Source of the DNA: Xanthobacter sp. NM-25
Lineage (GTDB): Bacteria; Pseudomonadota; Alphaproteobacteria; Rhizobiales; Xanthobacteraceae
NCBI RefSeq assembly: GCF_022138605.1
Contig: NZ_JACBFS010000005.1
Span: 372,001 to 436,000, forward strand
DNA length: 64,000 nt
Direction: 5' to 3'
A program made the translations under genes and the position numbers. Numbering within the stretch: position 1 is the first letter of the stretch; every line of letters starts with the position of its first letter. This document shows positions 18,272-25,581 of the stretch, piece after piece. The notes under the pieces were generated by a model. It worked only from the letters and a program-made list of their open reading frames with translations. It was not told the DNA's origin and did no database searches.

Positions 18272-18314
18272 GCGCCGGACCGTGGCTTTGGGGCGGCTCG
18301 CCACGGTCCGGCGC
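18272..18314 (-). terminator. 15-bp-stem hairpin after the small Gly/Ser/Thr-rich gene
   Basis: Left arm 18272-18286 and right arm 18300-18314 are exact reverse complements with a 13-nt loop. It lies 12 nt beyond the stop codon (18326) of the minus-strand gene, as a terminator should. No T-run follows on the minus strand. Confidence 0.65.
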
Positions 18315-18325
18315 CCGCGATGGCG

Positions 18326-18646
18326 TCATTTTGGGGTGACGCTCACCGAGCCGGATCGGGTGATGCTGGTGCCGGCGGGGCCGATGGTGGTGCGGCCGTA
18401 GGACAGCGTGCCGGTGCCGGTGCGGGTGGCATAGCCCGACCGTGTGGCGCTGGCGCCGGCCGCGCCGGTAACCTGGACGCTGCGGGAGCAGGTGCCCGCC
18501 GCGCAGCCGCCGGAGCCGCTGGCGGTCGCGGTGCCTCGTGCGGTGGTGACGGTGCCGGAGCGGCTCCAGGCCGACGCTTCGGAGGCGGCGGCCAGGGACA
18601 GCAGGGCGGCGACGGTGAGGGACAGGGCGGCGCGCTTCATCTTCAT
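18326..18646 (-). CDS. Small exported Ser/Thr/Gly-rich protein of unknown function
   Basis: The 106-residue protein has a signal peptide (MKMKRAALSLTVAALLSLAA ... ASA) and a mature part made almost entirely of Gly, Ser, Thr, Ala and Arg with spaced repeats (GTVTTARGTATAS, GYATRTGTGTLSYGRTT). One possible disulfide pair lies in GGCAAGTCSRS. The composition suggests a secreted or surface beta-rich polypeptide. No family is recognised. It is transcribed away from the two-component system, so tandem TGTAAC sites in the shared upstream region could control it. The start is MKMKR (18646) or MKR (18640). Confidence 0.6.
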   Translation of the reverse strand: MKMKRAALSLTVAALLSLAAASEASAWSRSGTVTTARGTATASGSGGCAAGTCSRSVQVTGAAGASATRSGYATRTGTGTLSYGRTTIGPAGTSITRSGSVSVTPK

Positions 18647-18753
18647 CTCCTGCGCGGCGCCGGTGGGACGGGGGCTTCAGGGCGGAGCCGCGCTGTGATG
18701 GGGAGGACGATGGCGGCGCCCCGTTGCCGACGGATTGCAGGGCGGCGGCGCGC

Positions 18754-18769
18754 TGTAACGTTTTGTAAC
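18754..18769 (+). promoter_or_regulatory. Tandem TGTAAC repeat, candidate response-regulator box
   Basis: TGTAAC at 18754-18759 is repeated at 18764-18769, giving a 10-bp period. Direct repeats about one helical turn apart are the usual site architecture for OmpR/PhoB-type regulators. It lies between the divergent small exported-protein gene and the response-regulator gene, so autoregulation is likely. No binding data can be inferred from sequence. Confidence 0.5.
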
Positions 18770-18821
18770 CGGCGGCACCATGCGTATTGAAGCCGGCGGC
18801 AAGCCCCGCGACACTGGCGCC

Positions 18822-19559
18822 ATGTTGCCTTCGTCGTCCCAGACCGCGTCACACGCCCGCACCCTGCTGCTGGTGGAGGATGATCGCGAGATCCGATCCC
18901 TGCTGGCCGATTTTCTCACCCGCGAGGGCTTTGCGGTGCTGGTCGCCGAGGACGGCGGCGCCATGGACCGTCTGCTGGCCGGCACTCGGCCCGATCTGGT
19001 GGTGCTCGACCTCATGCTGCCCGGCGAGGACGGGCTGTCCATCTGCCGCCGGCTGCGGGCGCGCGGCGGGCTGCCCATTCTGATGCTGACCGCCAAGGGC
19101 GACGAGGTGGATCGCATCGTCGGGCTGGAGATGGGTGCCGACGATTACCTGCCCAAGCCCTTCAACCCGCGCGAGCTGCTGGCGCGCATCCGGGCGGTGC
19201 TGCGGCGCGCCGACGGCACCGTGGCGGCGCCCGCCACCCGCCGGGTGGCGTTTGCCGGCTTCCTGGCCGATCTCGATGCCCGCAGCCTCAGCCATGCCGA
19301 GGGCGGGGTGGTGGAGCTGACCTCGGCGGAATTCGAGCTGCTCACCTGCTTTGTGGAGCGGCCGAAACGCATCCTCTCCCGCGATCAGCTGCTGGACTGG
19401 ACCCGGGGCCGCAATGCCGATCCGTTCGACCGCACCATCGACGTCTCGGTGAGCCGGCTGCGGCGCAAGCTGAGCCAGGTGGACGCCGAGGCGGGCCAGC
19501 TGATCAAGACGGTGCGCAACGGCGGCTATCTGTTCGCCGCGGACGTGCGGGTGCTGTAG
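18822..19559 (+). CDS. OmpR-family response regulator
   Basis: This is a DNA-binding response regulator of 245 residues. The receiver domain (about 13-125) has acidic residues in LLLVEDD, the phospho-acceptor Asp63 in LVVLDLMLPGEDG, and the conserved Thr and Lys in LMLTAKGD and YLPKPFNPRELLAR. The winged-helix effector domain spans about 140-240 (VELTSAEFELLTCFVE, SRLRRKLS, IKTVRNGGYLF). The start is ambiguous. ATG at 18780 would add 14 residues but would place the tandem TGTAAC site 10 nt before the start codon, so ATG at 18822 is preferred. The partner kinase begins 5 bp downstream. Confidence 0.9.
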   Translation: MLPSSSQTASHARTLLLVEDDREIRSLLADFLTREGFAVLVAEDGGAMDRLLAGTRPDLVVLDLMLPGEDGLSICRRLRARGGLPILMLTAKGDEVDRIVGLEMGADDYLPKPFNPRELLARIRAVLRRADGTVAAPATRRVAFAGFLADLDARSLSHAEGGVVELTSAEFELLTCFVERPKRILSRDQLLDWTRGRNADPFDRTIDVSVSRLRRKLSQVDAEAGQLIKTVRNGGYLFAADVRVL

Positions 19560-19563
19560 GCCC

Positions 19564-21000
19564 ATGCTCCGCTTCGGCATTGGCGCGCGCATCGCGCTGA
19601 TCACGCTGGTGGCCCTGGTGGCCGCCCAGGTGCTGATGCTGGCCGCCTACATGATGGAACGGCGCCGGGCCGACGCCGCCAGCGCGACGTTCCTGCCGCT
19701 CATGGGCCAGATCGCGGCGGTGGTGCGGCTGGTGGACCAGATCGATCCGGCCCAGCGGGACCTGGCGCTGCAGGCCACCACCAGCGCCGGCTTTCTGCCG
19801 CGCTATCTCAAGACCCCCCCGGCCATTCACACGCCACTGCTGCTTCAGACGGTGGAGCGCCGGCTGCGCGCGCTGATCGGTGCCGATGACGGGTGGCTCA
19901 TCGCCGTGACGATCATCGGCTCCGACCGCAATGGCGGTCAGCCGGTGCGCCGGCTTGGCGAATTGTCCGGCGCGCGGCTGCAGGCGGTGGTCGCGCTGCG
20001 GTCCGGGGGGTATCTGGAGATCCTGGCCGGTGGTGATCTCACGGTGCGGCTCCTGGGCCTGCCGGTGGGGCTGCTGGCGGGCGTTCTCGGTTTCCTGGTG
20101 GCTCTGGCGGCGCTGCTTGCGGTGCATCGGGAAATGCGCCCCTTGACCGCGCTCGTTGCCGCCGTGAACCGGTTCGGCGCCGCCCTGGAGGTGCAGCCGG
20201 TGCCCGAGCGAGGCGCGCCGGACGTGCGGGCGGTTATTCGTGCCGTCAATGTCATGCAGGCCCGCATCGCCGATCTGGTGCGCACCCGCACCCTGGTGCT
20301 GGGCGCCATCAGCCACGATCTGCGCACCTACCTCACCCGCCTGCGCCTGCGGCTGGAATTGCTGCCGGCCGATCCCCATGTGGCCAAGGCGAACGCCGAT
20401 CTCGACGGCATGCAGGCTCTGGTGGACGACGCGCTGGCCTATGCCCGGGCCACCTTTTCGGGCGCCTCGGACGAGGTGGTGGATCTCTCCGTGCTCGCCC
20501 GCGCCGAACTGGAGGCCCGCCAGACCCAGCAGGCCAAGGTTCGGGGCGCCGAGGTTCAGGGGGCCAAGGTTCAGGGGGCCGACGGGGCTGCAGAGCCGCG
20601 GCTCGCGCCGGTGCGGCTCACCGGTGCCGACACGCCGCATCTGGTGCGTGGCGCACCCGGCGCCCTGGCGCGGGTGGTCGCCAATCTGGTGGGCAATGCC
20701 CTGGCCTACGGCGGGTGCGCGGATATCAGCCTGTTCACCGGTCGGGACACGGTGGAACTGCGCGTGGAGGATCGCGGACCGGGCATTCCGCCGGCGGCGC
20801 GGGAGCTGGTGTTCGAGCCGTTCCAGCGCCTGGAGCCGTCCCGCAACCGGGACAGCGGCGGTGCCGGCCTCGGCCTCACCATCGTGCGCCAGATCGTGGC
20901 GGGGCATGGCGGCCAGGTCATCATCGCCGATCGCCCCGGCGGCGGCGCGCAGGTGCGTGTGCTGCTGCCGGCGCTGGCGTTGGGTGAGGGGCCGGCCTGA
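19564..21000 (+). CDS. Sensor histidine kinase
   Basis: This is the membrane sensor kinase paired with the preceding regulator. The 478-residue protein has two membrane segments (about 9-30 and 165-187) enclosing a periplasmic sensor of about 130 residues. A HAMP-like linker follows, then an H-box with His251 in GAISHDLRTYLTRLR. The ATPase domain has N-box VVANLVGNALAYGG, G1 VEDRGPGIP and G2 GGAGLGLTIVRQI. The His context and RLRLRLELL resemble EnvZ-like kinases. A short 5-residue tandem repeat (V-x-G-A) lies between the dimerisation and ATPase domains. The signal is unknown. It converges on the lytic transglycosylase gene across a strong hairpin. Confidence 0.93.
   Translation: MLRFGIGARIALITLVALVAAQVLMLAAYMMERRRADAASATFLPLMGQIAAVVRLVDQIDPAQRDLALQATTSAGFLPRYLKTPPAIHTPLLLQTVERRLRALIGADDGWLIAVTIIGSDRNGGQPVRRLGELSGARLQAVVALRSGGYLEILAGGDLTVRLLGLPVGLLAGVLGFLVALAALLAVHREMRPLTALVAAVNRFGAALEVQPVPERGAPDVRAVIRAVNVMQARIADLVRTRTLVLGAISHDLRTYLTRLRLRLELLPADPHVAKANADLDGMQALVDDALAYARATFSGASDEVVDLSVLARAELEARQTQQAKVRGAEVQGAKVQGADGAAEPRLAPVRLTGADTPHLVRGAPGALARVVANLVGNALAYGGCADISLFTGRDTVELRVEDRGPGIPPAARELVFEPFQRLEPSRNRDSGGAGLGLTIVRQIVAGHGGQVIIADRPGGGAQVRVLLPALALGEGPA
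20536..20580 (+). repeat. 15-bp tandem repeat, three copies, inside the kinase gene
   Basis: Three 15-bp units (20536-20550, 20551-20565, 20566-20580) on the theme RAGGTTCAGGGGGCC encode the in-frame pentapeptides KVRGA, EVQGA and KVQGA in the linker before the ATPase domain. Copy number could vary without changing the frame. Confidence 0.8.
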
Positions 21001-21002
21001 AC

Positions 21003-21040
21003 GACAAGGCCCCCGGCACGTGGGTGCCGGGGGCCTTGTC
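21003..21040. terminator. Bidirectional terminator, 17-bp stem
   Basis: Arms 21003-21019 and 21024-21040 are exact reverse complements around a 4-nt loop (GTGG). It begins just after the kinase stop codon and lies 21 bp before the 3' end of the convergent transglycosylase gene, so it can serve both. Confidence 0.8.
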
Positions 21041-21060
21041 GGACAAGCGTCAGTGGTCGG

Positions 21061-22374
21061 TCAGCGCCGCATCTGCTGCAGCAGGGCGACGTCGGGGTAC
21101 CCGTCCGGCAGCAGGCCCTTGCGCACCTGGAAGTCCTGGATGGCACTCTTGGTCTTCTGGCCGAGGATGCCGTCCACATTGCCGATGTCGTAGCCCATCT
21201 GGCTCAGCCGGCCCTGGATCTCCAGCCGCTCCGCCTTGGACAGGCCGCGCTCCTCATTGGGCCAGGCCTGGGCGAAGTGTCCGCCGCCGCGCAGCCGGTC
21301 GGCCAGATGGCCGATGGCGAGGGCGTAGGCATCGGCCGGATTGTACTTCAAGATGGCGTTGAAATTGCCGAGCATCAGGAAGGCCGGGCCGTTGGCGCCC
21401 GCCGGCAGCAGCAGGAAGGCCTGGTCGGAGGCGCGGGGAAAGCCCTTGCCACCCGGGCGGGCCACGCCCAGCGACGCCCACTGGCCGAGCGATTGCTTGA
21501 AGGTGCGATTGACGTAGCGGTAGTCGAAGCCCTTGGGCAGCACCACCTCATAGCCCCAGGCCTTGCCGAACTCCCAGCCGTCCAGCTTTAGGTTGTTGGC
21601 GGTGGAGGCGATGATGTCGGGGATGGAATCCACCACGTTGCGCTTGCCGTCGCGGTCGAAGTCCACGGCGAAGCGCTGGAACGAGGTGGGCATGAACTGG
21701 GTGGGGCCGAACGCGCCCGCCCACGACCCCTTCAGGTGGTCATACGGCACGTCGTCCTTGTCGAGGATCTGCAGGGTGGCGATGAACTCGTCGCGGAAAT
21801 AGTCCTGCCGCCGGCCGATGCAGGCCAGAGTCGCGGTGGACACCAGCACGTTGCGGCTGCCGATGCCCTTGGGGTCGCCATAGGTGGATTCGATGCCCCA
21901 GATGGCCGCCACCGCATAGCGGTCGACGCCATAGGCCTTTTCCACCTGATCGAAGATGGGCTTGTAGCGGGCCAGGATCTCCCGGCCCTTCTTCACCCGC
22001 CAGTCGCTCACCAGCATTTCCACATAGGCCCCGGTGGGCTTGGAGAATTCCGGCTGGCTGTCGAGATAGTCCATGATCTTCATGTCGGGCTCGAGCCGGC
22101 TGGTGTAGCGCTCGAAGGTCCGCCGCGACACGCCCTTGGACTGTGCCAGGGGCCACATGGAGGCAATGCAATTGGGGAAATTGGCCTGCGCCTGGGCGAT
22201 GGCCTGGGGGGTCATCAACGGATGGCCACCGCCGGTCGCCTGGGGCTGCGGCGCGGTGAAGCCGCCGAAGATGGAGCCGGTGGTCTGGGCCTGGGCGCGG
22301 GCCGGCGTGATCAGCGCAACAGCCGCGAGTGCCAGGACCGCGCCCAGGGCGCTCTTGGTGATCGGTGAAGCCAT
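21061..22374 (-). CDS. Lytic murein transglycosylase (MltB/SLT_2 family) with peptidoglycan-binding domain
   Basis: This periplasmic enzyme cleaves the MurNAc-GlcNAc bond of peptidoglycan with formation of anhydro-MurNAc. The 437-residue product has a signal peptide (about 1-27, ending ARAQA). The SLT_2 catalytic domain spans about 60-360 with catalytic Glu162 in AIWGIESTYGDPKG, and AGAFGPTQFMPTSF and SADRLRGGGHFAQAW-like motifs follow. A C-terminal PG_binding_1 domain (about 372-435) shows LQGRLSQMGYDIGNVDGI-type spacing. The ATG at 22374 or one six codons upstream (22392) could be the start; longer in-frame frames run through antisense galU sequence and are rejected. It is convergent with the kinase and divergent from galU. 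Confidence 0.92.
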   Translation of the reverse strand: MASPITKSALGAVLALAAVALITPARAQAQTTGSIFGGFTAPQPQATGGGHPLMTPQAIAQAQANFPNCIASMWPLAQSKGVSRRTFERYTSRLEPDMKIMDYLDSQPEFSKPTGAYVEMLVSDWRVKKGREILARYKPIFDQVEKAYGVDRYAVAAIWGIESTYGDPKGIGSRNVLVSTATLACIGRRQDYFRDEFIATLQILDKDDVPYDHLKGSWAGAFGPTQFMPTSFQRFAVDFDRDGKRNVVDSIPDIIASTANNLKLDGWEFGKAWGYEVVLPKGFDYRYVNRTFKQSLGQWASLGVARPGGKGFPRASDQAFLLLPAGANGPAFLMLGNFNAILKYNPADAYALAIGHLADRLRGGGHFAQAWPNEERGLSKAERLEIQGRLSQMGYDIGNVDGILGQKTKSAIQDFQVRKGLLPDGYPDVALLQQMRR

Positions 22375-22674
22375 TACGCGAACCCTCGTCATCTCATCTG
22401 CCGTTACGGCAGCCGCAGGAGCCAAAGCGATGTGTCGTGCGTTAGTGGGCAGGCAAGACGGTTGAGCCGAGGTTAACAAGGGCCAGCAATTTGTGCCTTT
22501 TGCAGGGCGTGGGCCCGGCTGGAGGGCGGCGCGCGCATGGTCGCATGACGATTTCGATGCCGTTAGGCAAACATCAACCATGGCACGCCAGATTTCGGCC
22601 GGTATTCCCGATGATAGGTGCGTGGCACCCAAGGCCGGGAGCGGCGCTTCCGGAGGATCAAGGCGGACATCTTG
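22375..22674. other. Divergent intergenic region transglycosylase/galU
   Basis: These 300 bp hold the two divergent promoters. A small hairpin (CTGCCG-TTA-CGGCAG, 22398-22412) lies in the transglycosylase leader. I see no clear promoter hexamers and no gene. Confidence 0.5.
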
Positions 22675-23559
22675 ATGCGTAAGCCCATTCGCAAGGCGAT
22701 TTTGCCCGTGGCCGGACTCGGCACTCGGTTTCTCCCGGCCACCAAGGCGGTGCCGAAGGAGATGCTGACCGTGGTGGACCGCCCAGTGGTTCAGCACGTG
22801 GTGGACGAGGCACGGGCTGCCGGCATCGAGCACATCGTTTTCGTCACCGGCCGCAACAAGGCGGTGATCGAGGATCATTTCGACCGTCAGTTCGAGCTGG
22901 AGCGCACCCTGCAGGAGCGCGGCAAGCTGAAGGAGCTGGAGCAGCTCGATCGCGATACGCCGAAGGCGGGCACCACCTCCTTCACCCGTCAGCAGCTGCC
23001 GCTGGGCCTCGGCCATGCGGTGTGGTGCGCCCGTGACATCATCGGCGACGAGCCGTTCGCGCTGCTGCTGCCGGACATGCTGCACATGGCCAAGGACGGC
23101 AAGGGCTGCCTCGCTTCCATGGTGGAAGCCTATGACGAGACCGGCGGCAACGTGCTCGCGGTCTATGAGGTGCCGGAGGACCAGGCCTTCCAGTACGGCA
23201 TCGTCGGCACGGGTGCCGTGCACGGCAAGGCCCACGCCATCACCCAGATGGTGGAGAAGCCCAAGCCCGGCACCGCCCCCAGCAACCTCGCCATTTCCGG
23301 CCGCTATATCCTGCAGCCCACCATTTTCGATCTGCTGGCCAAGCAGGGGCAGGGCGCCGGCGGCGAGATCCAGCTCACCGATTCCATGCTGAAGCTGAAG
23401 GAGAGCGAGCCGTTCTATGCGGTGACCTTCGATGGCGCGATCTATGATTGCGGCTCGAAGATCGGCTTCCTGATGGCCAATGTGGCCTATGCCCTGTCGC
23501 GGCCAGACATCGAGGACGAGTTCCGTGTCGCGCTGGGGCAGGTGCTGGAGCGCAAGTGA
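22675..23559 (+). CDS. galU: UTP-glucose-1-phosphate uridylyltransferase
   Basis: GalU makes UDP-glucose from UTP and glucose-1-phosphate, feeding exopolysaccharide, LPS and osmoregulated glucan synthesis. The 294-residue protein opens MRKPIRKAILPVAGLGTRFL, with the nucleotide-binding motif GLGTRFLPATKAVPKEML. It also has GLGHAVWCAR, LLPDMLH and VEKPKPGTAPSNLAISGRYI, all characteristic of bacterial GalU. The ATG at 22675 is chosen at the family N-terminus; a 19-codon extension upstream has no similarity. It is divergent from the transglycosylase gene and followed by a terminator-like hairpin. Confidence 0.95.
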   Translation: MRKPIRKAILPVAGLGTRFLPATKAVPKEMLTVVDRPVVQHVVDEARAAGIEHIVFVTGRNKAVIEDHFDRQFELERTLQERGKLKELEQLDRDTPKAGTTSFTRQQLPLGLGHAVWCARDIIGDEPFALLLPDMLHMAKDGKGCLASMVEAYDETGGNVLAVYEVPEDQAFQYGIVGTGAVHGKAHAITQMVEKPKPGTAPSNLAISGRYILQPTIFDLLAKQGQGAGGEIQLTDSMLKLKESEPFYAVTFDGAIYDCGSKIGFLMANVAYALSRPDIEDEFRVALGQVLERK

Positions 23560-23591
23560 CCGTGCAGTGACGGCGCAGTGACCGGGGCCGG

Positions 23592-23621
23592 AGGCGACGG
23601 GTGGCCACCATTCCGTCGCCT
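23592..23621 (+). terminator. 9-bp-stem hairpin after galU
   Basis: AGGCGACGG (23592-23600) pairs exactly with CCGTCGCCT (23613-23621) around a 12-nt loop, 33 bp after the galU stop. Only a weak T content follows. It probably separates galU from the metal-transport pair. Confidence 0.5.
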
Positions 23622-23662
23622 TCGTCGGGCACAGCTGCGGTGAGGATGGAACGGGAGCACTC

Positions 23663-24298
23663 ATGGTCCGATTCGCGCTGCTGGCGGCCGCGCTGGCGTT
23701 CTGGGTCGCCGCGCCGAGGTCGGCGCTGGCCCATCCGCACGTGTGGGTCACCATGTCCACCGAGGTGGTCTACGACGCCCAGGGCCAGTTCACCGGCCTC
23801 AAGCAGGCCTGGACCTTCGACGAGGCGTTCAGCGCCTTCGCCTTGCAGGGGCTCGACAAGACCAACAACGGCACCTACGGCGACGACGTGCTGAAGCCGC
23901 TGGCCGAAGTGAATGTCACTTCCCTCAAGGAGTATGATTACTTCGTGACGGCCAAGTCGGCGACGGCCAAGCTCGCCTTCAAGGATCCGACCGACTATTA
24001 CCTGACCTATGACAACGACGTGCTGACGCTGCATTTCACCCTGCCACTGGTGAAGCCGCTGCCGGCCAAGGGCACGCTGTCCATCGACATCTACGACCCC
24101 ACCTATTTCGTGTCCTTCGGCTTTCGGGAGAAGGATCCGGTGACGCTGGTGGATGCCCCCGCCGGCTGCATCAAGGCGGTGGTGTCGCCGGAACGCTCGC
24201 AGACCATGCAGCTCAGCGAGAGCTTCTTTTCCAGCCTGACCGCGTCGAGCAATTTCGGCGCCCAGTATGCCGATAAGATCACGGTGAAATGCCCGTGA
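23663..24298 (+). CDS. DUF1007 exported protein, partner of the NicO transporter
   Basis: The 211-residue protein has a signal peptide (about 1-23, cleaved at ALA) and a mature N-terminus starting HPHVWVTM. This exposed His-x-His motif is typical of DUF1007 proteins and a plausible Ni/Co or other metal ligand. The body is beta-rich with IDIYDPTYFVSFGF. DUF1007 genes regularly precede NicO/RcnA-type nickel/cobalt transporter genes and are thought to act as periplasmic metal-handling partners. The gene overlaps the transporter start by 10 nt, implying tight co-expression. No cobalamin riboswitch fits in the short leader. Confidence 0.88.
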   Translation: MVRFALLAAALAFWVAAPRSALAHPHVWVTMSTEVVYDAQGQFTGLKQAWTFDEAFSAFALQGLDKTNNGTYGDDVLKPLAEVNVTSLKEYDYFVTAKSATAKLAFKDPTDYYLTYDNDVLTLHFTLPLVKPLPAKGTLSIDIYDPTYFVSFGFREKDPVTLVDAPAGCIKAVVSPERSQTMQLSESFFSSLTASSNFGAQYADKITVKCP

Positions 24299-25323
24299 GC
24301 GCCGATGCGCCCGTTCGCGGCGCGGGGGCGCCCCTGCGCTGGCTTCTCACCGCTGTGCTGGTGGCGCTCGGTTGCGCCGGGGCGGTGCTGCTGCTGGCGC
24401 TGCTGCTCTACCCCGAATTCGCCTTCGCGCAGGCCTTCGGCGCCTCGGGCGCCAAGCCGACGCCGTTCGGGCTCGGCTCCGCCCCGCCCCCCTCGGGCAT
24501 CGGCGGCTATATCATCGCCCGCCAGGCGGAATTCTATCAGGCCCTCATCAAGGCGGTGCGCGCGGCCAAGGCCGATGGCCATGGGGCCTGGCTGCTGGCC
24601 GGCCTGTCGTTCGCCTATGGGGTGTTCCATGCCGCGGGGCCCGGCCACGGCAAGGCGGTGATCTCTTCTTATCTGCTGGCCGATGGCGGCACCCTGCGCC
24701 GCGGCGCGGCCCTCGCCTTGGCGGCGGGCCTCGTGCAGGCGGTGGCGGCCATCGCCTTCGTCGGCATCCTGGCGGTGCTGCTCGGTGCCACCGCCGTGTC
24801 CATGGCCCGGGCCATGAACGTGGTGGAGATCGCCGCTTATGGCGGCATCGCGCTGTTCGGCGCTTATCTCGCCTTCACCAAGGGACGGCGGCTGCTGGCT
24901 CTGGTGCGGGGCGACGCCATCCATGCCGCCGATTGCGATTGCGGCGATGCTCATGCGCCTGATCCCGCCCTGCTTGCGGGGCAGGGCGGGCTGCGCCGCA
25001 TGGCGGTGGCGGTGGTCTCCGCCGGCGCGCGGCCGTGCTCGGGCGCCATCCTGGTGCTCACCTTTGCTTTGTCCCAGGGCGTGTTCATGAGCGGCGTCAT
25101 GTCCGCCTTCGCCATGGGGCTCGGCACCGCGCTCACCGTCACCGGCATCGCCGCGTTGGCGGTCTATGGCAAGCGCCTGGCGGTGCGGCTCGCCGGTGTG
25201 GATGGGCGCTGGCCGGAGCTGGTGCGCGGCACGGTGGAGCTTGGCGCGGCGGTGCTGGTGATGCTGTTCGGGCTGGCGCTGCTGACCGGCTATCTGGAAA
25301 GCGAACGGCTGCTGCCCGGCTGA
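24289..25323 (+). CDS. NicO-family nickel/cobalt transporter
   Basis: This is an integral-membrane transporter of the NicO (RcnA-like) family, 344 residues. It shows the signature HAAGPGHGKAVISSYLLA (His114-His120), a second motif SAGARPCSGAILVLTFALSQG, and six or seven hydrophobic segments. A cytoplasmic-side loop near 222-232 contains the Cys/His/Asp cluster HAADCDCGDAHA, a likely metal site. Whether it exports or imports nickel/cobalt cannot be decided from sequence. Its start overlaps the DUF1007 gene by 10 nt. No urease, hydrogenase or cobalamin genes are nearby to indicate the metal's use. Confidence 0.88.
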   Translation: MPVSADAPVRGAGAPLRWLLTAVLVALGCAGAVLLLALLLYPEFAFAQAFGASGAKPTPFGLGSAPPPSGIGGYIIARQAEFYQALIKAVRAAKADGHGAWLLAGLSFAYGVFHAAGPGHGKAVISSYLLADGGTLRRGAALALAAGLVQAVAAIAFVGILAVLLGATAVSMARAMNVVEIAAYGGIALFGAYLAFTKGRRLLALVRGDAIHAADCDCGDAHAPDPALLAGQGGLRRMAVAVVSAGARPCSGAILVLTFALSQGVFMSGVMSAFAMGLGTALTVTGIAALAVYGKRLAVRLAGVDGRWPELVRGTVELGAAVLVMLFGLALLTGYLESERLLPG

Positions 25324-25337
25324 TCCGTACCTGTTGC

Positions 25338-25360
25338 GATGCGGGAGTCATCCCCGCATC
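25338..25360 (+). terminator. Hairpin after the NicO gene
   Basis: GATGCGGG (25338-25345) pairs with CCCGCATC (25353-25360) around a 7-nt loop, 14 bp after the NicO stop. There is no T-tract; it is probably a terminator. Confidence 0.5.
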
Positions 25361-25423
25361 CACGCTGCATTGCCGCCCAAAACCATCCTGCATTGCACCA
25401 AAATGCGTCATGCCGCGCTTTGA

Positions 25424-25464
25424 GGCAATTTCGTTGCGTTTGGAGTTGGAACAACGAAATTGCC
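25424..25464. promoter_or_regulatory. 13-bp inverted repeat upstream of the indolepyruvate oxidoreductase gene
   Basis: GGCAATTTCGTTG (25424-25436) and CAACGAAATTGCC (25452-25464) are exact reverse complements separated by 15 nt. The repeat is AT-richer than its surroundings and lies 118 bp before the start of the ferredoxin oxidoreductase gene. It could be an operator with two half-sites about 2.7 helical turns apart centre to centre, or an RNA hairpin in the leader. Lrp/AsnC-type regulators often accompany such genes, but none is in the window, so the binding protein is unknown. Confidence 0.5.
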
Positions 25465-25581
25465 GGGTGCGACACTCCGTGTCAGCCTAAGGTTGAACGG
25501 CTCAGGGCCGCCCCTTTCGGCAGACCCGTACCTTCCGGCGCTGCCAAGCGGCCTCAAGAATGAGTCGGCCGGAGGCGCCCC

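Noticed and set aside
23560..23662. Cobalamin riboswitch before the DUF1007/NicO genes
   Set aside because: The leader is only about 100 bp and lacks B12-box sequence.
21061..23760. 899-residue frame joining antisense galU sequence to the lytic transglycosylase
   Set aside because: Only the downstream 437 residues have a signal peptide and enzyme domains; the upstream part is complementary to galU.
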